A DNA stretch of 64,000 nucleotides, taken from Daucus carota subsp. sativus (lineage: Eukaryota > Streptophyta > Magnoliopsida > Apiales > Apiaceae). Of this stretch, positions 57,561-64,000 are shown one piece after another; within the stretch, counting starts at the first letter, position 1; each line of letters begins with the position of its first letter. The position numbers and the translations under genes are program-made. Below the pieces are notes generated by a model, which had not been told where the DNA came from, made no database searches, and saw only the letters and a program-made list of their open reading frames with translations. The stretch covers positions 31,172,610 to 31,236,609 of the forward strand of contig NC_030382.2 in the NCBI RefSeq assembly GCF_001625215.2, written 5' to 3'.

Positions 57561-57824
57561 TTTATAATAAATATAATTAAATCTCTCTTCTTTCTATTCA
57601 CATTTTATTGTTAGTTATTGTAATTCATTACTCTTTCAAGTATAATAACTAAATCTCTCTTCTTTCTTGTTCAGCCCTGCTAAGTACATGTAACATATAT
57701 GATTTATTAAATTTTAACTTAGAGTTCTTTGAAAATCGGAGATGCTCTAGCAAGTTAAAGTTTATTGTGCATTGAATAGAAATTGAAAGTTAAATGAAAG
57801 CCGGGAGCGACCATATTTTCAAAA

Positions 57825-58025
57825 GGAAAATGCTAGAGACCCCAAAAAGTTGTCCCAAATTTTTTTCCCAAATTACATGTCAAATTCTGATTGGCCGTAT
57901 TTTCTCCAATAATAATGAGGCCCCCTTGTATATACACCAATCACCCAATCACAATCATCCACTTGTCCGCCACATCATTTGGTAAAACAATTTGGTAAAA
58001 AAATTTGGGGCACCTAGCATTGCCC
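57825..58025. mobile_element. Mutator-like MITE, 9 bp target duplication
   Basis: Flanked by TTTTCAAAA (57816-57824, 58026-58034). Ends GGAAAATGCTAGAGACCCCAAA and the complement GGGCAATGCTAGGTGCCCCAAA. Inner words (CTGATTGG, CCAATCA) resemble those of the element at 57368. Confidence 0.9.
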
Positions 58026-58034
58026 TTTTCAAAA

Positions 58035-59286
58035 ACATCATCTAAACATCAATAGTTCAAATCGAAACATCAAAAGTGGACTTCAACACAGCAGTACTAA
58101 ATATATTAACATACTTTTCTAACTCGTAAAACTTGCATACACGTCAACTTTAGGATTCCTAAAAAAAAAGGGATTTGTTCAGACCAGTTTGGTCAAAAGT
58201 CATTAGTAACACATCCCACCTTCCAATTGACATTCATTTGATCGATCCAAAAGGGAAAAAAATGAGGAAGTTATATGATGAGTGTTTAATGTTTATAGGC
58301 TGTTCAGAGTTTAGACCCCAACTCTGTGATTTCAAATGACGGATAGTTCAGCGGAATGGAAATTCATCCAAATCCAAATTTTTTCCTTTTTGAGGTAAGC
58401 CAAACAGCTGATTCAGGCAAATCCAGTCATTTCAAATCAAATGACAGATCCCAAACAAGCCATGCTAAAATTCCAATTCCAATTATCAAAGCCAATCTAA
58501 CCAACAAAATACTGATCCCATGCATATAAACAATAACAGGTGAAGAAGAGTATATCATTAACCAAAACTGAACCCCTCTGAATTGATCATTGCAGAAAGT
58601 ACCAAAAACCTTGTTCGACTTCCATCTAAAGCTAGAGGTAAGTATAGCGTTAATTATCTGCACACATGTAACTATACAAGTGGCTAAAGTCTTTTGATAA
58701 AACATGTTGCATGATGTTCAAAAGTTTATAGATCAGTAAGGGGGCATTGGGCAGGGACCGAAGAAAGAGAGACTTACACCAGGGGGTGTATACTGTATAA
58801 TGCAAAGTAAAAAAACTTTACCTGAAAAGGCATGCCTTCAACAAGGATTGATTTTTAAGAACCTTCTTCACGCAAAAGAGCAGCACCTTCAATAATAGTT
58901 CCTAAACCCCAGAAAACATGGATTATAAAGTAATGGGAGCTACAAGTTAACATGTTTGAAGCTGAGAAACACCCCTTTCATGTAATATTAATATATTTAC
59001 AGTCTATTGCAGCAACTTGAGTGCTCACAATTCTACAACAGAGAAAATGTCGGAGGGAATAAAGTGAAAAGCAATTTACAAGTACATGAAAGCAGAACAG
59101 GGTGGAAAGCATAGATCTTGATATCAACCATGCCAGTCAACAATAGTTTACATGTAACTATAATCTTCGATGGATTCATAGTCATACTGTATATCCTGAT
59201 GCACTATGAAACACTAAGCACTGTACTTCTCTTACAGTAACCATCACAAAGTAACATGTGGACACTTAGCTTGCTTCTTAGCCCTC
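58035..59286. other. Downstream region of the TOM2B-like gene
   Basis: Probably includes its 3' untranslated region on the minus strand. No other gene is recognised. Confidence 0.5.
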
Positions 59287-59972
59287 TTATGAAGGATGAT
59301 CTGTCAGCTCAGGGTCCTGAAAATAAACAGGAAGCATACTGCTAAGCTTACAGTATTCCTAATCTTAAAAAGACACATAGAGATTAGTCACCTGCAAAGA
59401 ATGCCGATACAAAGGTTTAAGCTGGGAGCTTTCCATATTTTCAAGTAACTGGGTAACTGTTTTGAGATGGGGCACACTGCAACAGATAGATCAAGCATAA
59501 GTATGTGATCTAAATAATATTAGCAAGGGTATGTTACTTTAACTTCTAAGCTATAGCTGCATCATCAATGCTCAGATTCAACAAAGGATCATCAAGTCAC
59601 ACGAAGGCCGCGGATTGTGATTTTAATTGTGCCTATTGTCTACTAAATATTTTAAGGTTGTGCCTTTGTGAAAATGACAACATACAAAACAAAGTATATA
59701 TTTACTTTACAAGGTATGTTGCATATATGCATAGTGCATACATACCAACAAGAATCGGGAAATACAAAGCAGCTTCAAGATACAACGCAGTCATTTTAAA
59801 CAAAAGAGTAACAGAAGCAAGCACATCTGATGATGTGAAAGTATCATATGTCAATAAATTAATTATGCCCCACAGTTGAATTTGCATTATGCAAATTAAC
59901 GCAATCAAACACAATATTACATGAAAAAAAAAATAGATTAAGCCATGATCCAACAATTCCATGTGTTAATGA

Positions 59973-60003
<31 letters not shown>

Positions 60004-61014
60004 AGGGGGAGGGGGGGAGAAAACAGTTTTACAAAATAACCCATATTTTTCCTGTACATATGAAATGTAAACAAGAATTTATTCATTTCATATATTAAGT
60101 TGATTTATAGTTTCTGGCTCCAAACGCTTTATTACCAGAACATCAATCATCCCTTATCAAACATGTGCGAATGTATGCAGGATGATGATGTGAACTACAA
60201 TAATAAATCTCGCTAAATAGTGAGGGTGAAAGAAACTACCTTTGTAATCCATTATCCATGTACGCATCCAAAGTAGAAATCACGCGAGGCAACTGTTCCA
60301 TTACCTATATAAGAAGAGAACAGACTAAATCAGCATAAAACTCTGTATAAAGATCCAATGTAGCAAATTGTAACTTAAACGTTAATTGATATAAAAATGC
60401 ATACCTGCTCCGTGTTTTTAATTGCAGATGTCTTGGCCAAAAGGTTTCTGGGGAGACTTATCAAGTGAGCCTGTCAGCAATACGACGAAAATTATCACAA
60501 GATAAAAAATCTGCCAATAAGAGTCATAGAATTAGGAGAAGAATGCCTAATTGAGCAATAAAATCAGTAAAATTGTCCAGTTCTCTTTGGTTCCCCGAAA
60601 CACATGAATCATTGATTCAATCTTTAATCACAAAACATCATACAAGATGCTGATTTTCTAATAACATATTGTACCATAATTTCCTTAAAATTTTAGCTTA
60701 ACCCCTGATACAACATTAAGCATAAAAAAGATTTAAGCATCAACCCCTTAACAGCCACATAAACAATTCAACACTAATGGGTATGCATATATTTGACAAA
60801 CCAACCAAAAGATGCGTGAATATGTGTGTGCGCGCACGAGAGAGAGAGAGAGAGAGAGAGATGGTGCCTGGGAAGGAGAAGATTGGAGCATGAGTTGGAG
60901 AAGATTGGAAGTAGATTGAACAGCCTGAGAAATCTGATCAGACACCATTGACTTTGCTGAGCCTTCTCGGCTACTTGCTGTTGTCTCCGCCGCCGGAGCA
61001 CCACCAGTTGCCAT
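59287..61014 (-). CDS. TOM2B: Small protein resembling TOM2B (tobamovirus multiplication 2B), five exons
   Basis: Exons on the minus strand: 61014-60868, 60470-60405, 60304-60240, 59476-59392, 59316-59287; sum 393 bases (130 residues plus TAA), phases all consistent. The protein starts MATGGAPAAETTASSREG, continues VSDQISQAVQSTSNLLQLML, then LPRNLLAKTSAIKNTEQVME, LPRVISTLDAYMDNGLQSVP and HLKTVTQLLENMESSQLK. It is helical, without signal peptide or membrane segment. From memory the QISQAVxSTSNLL...SLDAxxDNGLQS pattern is that of plant TOM2B, a small host protein needed for efficient tobamovirus RNA replication, with an unknown normal role. Identity is from recall and less certain than the gene model. 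Oddity: the first intron begins CAG|GC rather than GT, right beside a (CT)n array. The alternative, no splice there, would run into unrelated sequence and a stop. Confidence 0.7.
60838..60862. repeat. (GA)n array next to the TOM2B-like first intron donor
   Basis: GA dinucleotide run, CT on the coding strand, starting about six bases inside the intron. It is followed by a short GTGTGTGCGCGC run. Confidence 0.9.
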
Positions 61015-61774
61015 TTCACCTTTATTCTCCGCTTCCCCGGACTGCTGCTTATGTTTCTGGCCATTCCAAAAAAGCTTTAAAAAAACTATGTATACACGAG
61101 AAAAGTCGAATACAATATATTTTCATAAATTATTTTAATTTTATATAAAAATTTAATATTTAATTCTTAAATATAATAAAATCTTTAAAAATTATCAAAT
61201 TATAATTTATATGAGTCTAAAATATATGTCACAGTCAAAATTTGTAAGGAAATGAGAGAGAAGAAAGTATTATATTTTTATTAAATATTTAATTTTAAAA
61301 TAAATAAATACAATTTTCTCCAACAAAATACATTTTATTTGCTTAATTTATCTAAGTTAGGTATTTCATGCACCTCACAGGAAAAAATAGTTGTGTTCAA
61401 AGAAAATATAGTTAGATAAGAATGATTGGAGACGGCGTATTGGACGTAGTTGAGATCAGGTCTCGTGACTTACAGAGATTATGAGGGTTATGACTTATGA
61501 CGTTATGTTTCAAGGGAAGGGTTCAACTTAGTCATTACCAAATTCATTCGCGCCAATTAAAACTATTTGGGTAAGTCCGATGTGAAGAAGGTCATGGGCT
61601 AAGGTTTTATATTATTATTATATCACAAACTGTTTTATTTATTGTGCACTAAGCCGGTTTGGTTTGGTTTAGTCTTAAGGATTTTCCGGATGCATTAATT
61701 TACCATTTTTTCCTTCTAAAAGGGTTTGTATGTACAAAGTTTGCCACTTCGAAAATTTATACGGAATTACGTAT
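61015..61774. other. Upstream region of the TOM2B-like gene
   Basis: Holds its leader and promoter; AT-rich, no core element clear enough to name. Confidence 0.45.
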
Positions 61775-61951
61775 TTTTTTTTACTACGTCGGAATCCGCA
61801 ACCGCTATCCTTTGGATGCGCACTGGGTAAACCCAAACCGCACTTAAGCGACAGACTCTGGTCAGGAGGCATAATCACAAATTCTTCTCTCTTCGGGAGT
61901 TGAACCTATGACCAAGTATCCTCTTTAACCAGCTGGACCAACCCTTACGGG
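61775..61951 (-). mobile_element. tRNA-derived SINE with 13 bp target duplication
   Basis: On the minus strand: GGTTGGTCCAGCTGGTTAAAG (A box), GGTTCAACTCCC (B box), body ending GACGTAGT then A(9). Flanked by CGGAATTACGTAT on both sides (61762-61774 and 61952-61964). A different family from the one at 9963 and 54681. Confidence 0.9.
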
Positions 61952-62016
61952 CGGAATTACGTATCTTCTTGACACCTATCCGGGATACTACATGATGATC
62001 AATGTGTTGTCTCCCA

Positions 62017-62073
62017 CTCTATCTAAGAAATCAAGAACACTTAATTGCTATCTAAGAAATCAAGAACACTTAA

Positions 62074-62143
<70 letters not shown>
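62017..62143. repeat. Tandem 31 bp duplication followed by a (TTA)n array
   Basis: ATCTAAGAAATCAAGAACAC plus TTAATTG appears twice, then TTA is repeated about 22 times (62077-62143). The array is the tail of the retroposon that follows, read on the minus strand as (TAA)n. Confidence 0.9.
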
Positions 62144-62144
<1 letters not shown>

Positions 62145-62330
62145 TTGTCAGGGTCTACATGCTTGTAGATGAGTTGTATCATAGATACAATAACCGCATC
62201 AGAGATTCCTTTTATCCTAGAAAGTTTATCATCTAACCGAAAGATTCACAAAAATATCTCCGAACGTTTAGATAATAAGACTTTAAAGTCTGAAAAAGAA
62301 AACCCAGTCTCTTTCCATGATCCTGAAAAT
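62144..62330 (-). mobile_element. LINE/SINE-type retroposon tail, second copy
   Basis: On the minus strand this aligns with 43642-43912: GGATC...AGAGA, CAGACTTTAAAGT, CGTTCGGAGATAT, TTGTATC..GATACAACTCAT and GTAGACCCTGACAAAA. Here the tail is (TAA)n instead of poly(A). Confidence 0.75.
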
Positions 62331-62498
62331 CAAATAAGCAAAGAAAACATAAGAATACTAATTAAAATAGAAAACATGTATATTATGAGAAAAATATATC
62401 CAATTATGACATAATTCGTGACAGAAAACATAATATCTTATTTAACAATATGAATATTAAAACTTATAGAAAATAAGAGATAATTATGAAAAAATATA

Positions 62499-63462
62499 GG
62501 GAAATCTACAAAACTACCTAACTTTTCTTTTATTGTTTTCAAAAATACTACCTTCTAGAATTATTTTTAAAAATACCTTTTCATAAAATTTTTTTTCGAA
62601 AATACTGTTTGCAACTTTTGCAACCTCATTTGCAACTACAGGCGGCGCCAGCCGTGTTGCAACCTGATTTCAAGTTCCAGTTTTCAAATGTCATTTTCGA
62701 CCTCATTTTCGGAATCGAATATATATATATATTCGATTCCGAAAATGAGGTCGAAAATGACATTTGAAAACTGGAACTTGAAATCAGGATTTGTAATTGC
62801 ATATATGGTTGCATATGGTTGTATTCAGTTGCATATGGTTGCATTCAGTTGATTTTATTATAATCTAATGGCCCCGCCAGGGGCACACCATACATCTGTT
62901 GTTACTTACAGTTTTCAGTTGCATTTAGTTGCAACTGAGGTTGCAAAAGTTGCAACTGCAGTTGCAACCTCATTTGCAACTTTTGCAACCTCATTTACAA
63001 CTATATATAGTTTTCAGTTGCATTTAGTTGCAACTGAGGTTGCAAATGAAGTTGCAACTGCAGTTGCAAAAGTTGCAACTGCAGTTGCAACTTCATTTGC
63101 AACCTCATTTGCAACTTTTGCAACCTCATTTGCAACTTTTGCAACTTACAGTTTTCAGTTGAACTAGTTGCAATTGCAGTTGCAACAGTTGCAACTTTCA
63201 GTTGAACTAGTTGCAATTGCAGTTGCAGCAGTTGCAACTTTCCATTTTTATTTGCAACTTTTGCAACCTCATTTGCAACTTTTGCAACCTCATTTGCAAC
63301 TTTTACGGCTGCGCCGCCCAAGGTTGCAAATGAGGTTGCAAAAGTTGCAAATCGTATTTTTGAAAAAAAATTTTTATGAAAAGGTATTTTTAAAAACAAT
63401 GAAAAAGATGGTAGTATTTTTAAAAAAATAATTTTACAGATGGTTATTTTTAAAAAGATCCC
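62499..63462. mobile_element. Mutator-like element made of GTTGCAA words, 9 bp target duplication
   Basis: Flanked by AAAAATATA on both sides (62490-62498, 63463-63471). Long inverted ends of about 160 bp share AAAAATACTACC, AAAATACCTTTTCATAAAA, GCAACTTTTGCAACCTCATTTGCAAC and GGCGGCGCCAGCCG/GGGCGGCGCAGCCG. The middle is an array of GTTGCAACTGCAGTTGCAAC-type self-complementary words and a perfect palindrome at 62663-62788. Open frames here are by-products of the repeat. Confidence 0.85.
62663..62788. repeat. Perfect 126 bp palindrome
   Basis: Arms of 63 bases, from CCTGATTTCAAGTTCCAG to its exact complement, centred on TATATATATATA at 62725/62726, with no spacer and no mismatch that I can find. 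Confidence 0.97.
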
Positions 63463-63471
63463 AAAAATATA

Positions 63472-64000
63472 ATGTCTAACCAAAGAGGGAACTTTGGTTA
63501 GACACACAAGTAATAAGAAATCATAATTCATGCTAATATTTTCTTGTGAAAACAAATAACACTAACAAAAGATTTTATATTTTTGTTAGGAAAAAAAACA
63601 AAAAAAATTTAATCATACTCTTTTAAAAAATTATATAATATAAAAATATATTACTAATATATAATCTCCAAATCGCATAATACTAACATTGAAATAGAAA
63701 TATATTAAAATATTTATTAGTCACAGTTATGACACAAATTACCTCTTAAAGGCACAAATATGCCATCAATTTTGCCTCCCAAAAATGGCACTCAGACTAT
63801 TAAAAGTCATTAAACAAGCCCTAAGACTTGACCTCCAAGATATGGTACTCAATTTCTATCACATATATATCACACAACATTTATTTAAAAATTCAAAAGT
63901 TGAATCTTAAAAGCTTAATAAAAGTAATTAATTTTCAAAAGAGTAAAGTGCACTTCGTGTACTTCTACTTTACTCAAGACACCATTTGTAATACTGTAGT
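63472..64000. other. Right edge spacer
   Basis: AT-rich; no gene. Phrases such as AATATGCCATCAATTTTGCC and TATGGTACTCAATTTC near 63750-63850 hint at another word-rich element continuing beyond the window. Confidence 0.4.

Noticed and set aside
62626..63555. Several long open frames rich in LQ, VAT and FAT repeats on both strands
   Set aside because: They are by-products of GTTGCAA words lacking stop codons in several frames; no start context or homology supports a protein.

Overview
The window is nuclear DNA from a flowering plant, most likely a eudicot. All the intact genes are split by short GT-AG introns and match well-known plant families, and the spaces between them are AT-rich and packed with small plant transposons (Stowaway, hAT, Mutator, Harbinger, SINE, Helitron). 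Nothing I can read fixes the species. Exon models were built by hand from splice sites and family homology, and checked by adding up exon lengths and phases; the full-length models close in frame.

Layout from left to right: the 5' half of NBP35 (minus strand, cut by the window edge); a palindrome-rich patch and a 3.7 kb gene-poor stretch; the single-exon mitochondrial maturase gene nMAT2 (minus); a MITE cluster; a 10.2 kb phosphoacetylglucosamine mutase gene with 9 exons (minus), its introns loaded with a SINE, a MITE and tandem repeats; a transposon block at 19.7-24 kb; a 5.6 kb candidate Helitron (24.2-29.8 kb) carrying an RPA70-like gene part, an unrelated upstream exon series and an antisense exon of a SEC14-type lipid-transfer gene; a Golgi methyltransferase gene of the PMT14 type (6 coding exons, plus); an 11 kb transposon desert; a type I inositol-polyphosphate 5-phosphatase (9 exons, plus); another transposon-rich stretch; a small 5-exon gene resembling TOM2B (minus); and at the right edge a Mutator-like element built of GTTGCAA words around a 126 bp perfect palindrome.

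The genes form no pathway. They are ordinary housekeeping genes: cytosolic Fe-S assembly, mitochondrial intron splicing, UDP-GlcNAc synthesis, cell-wall polysaccharide methylation, phosphoinositide turnover, and a small host factor. PMT14 beside a type I 5-phosphatase recalls the Arabidopsis neighbours At4g18030 and At4g18010, which suggests an old conserved block. The most unusual content is in the mobile DNA: the chimeric Helitron, two large foldback elements with 9-10 bp target duplications, nested hAT elements, and a retroposed RNase H-like remnant.
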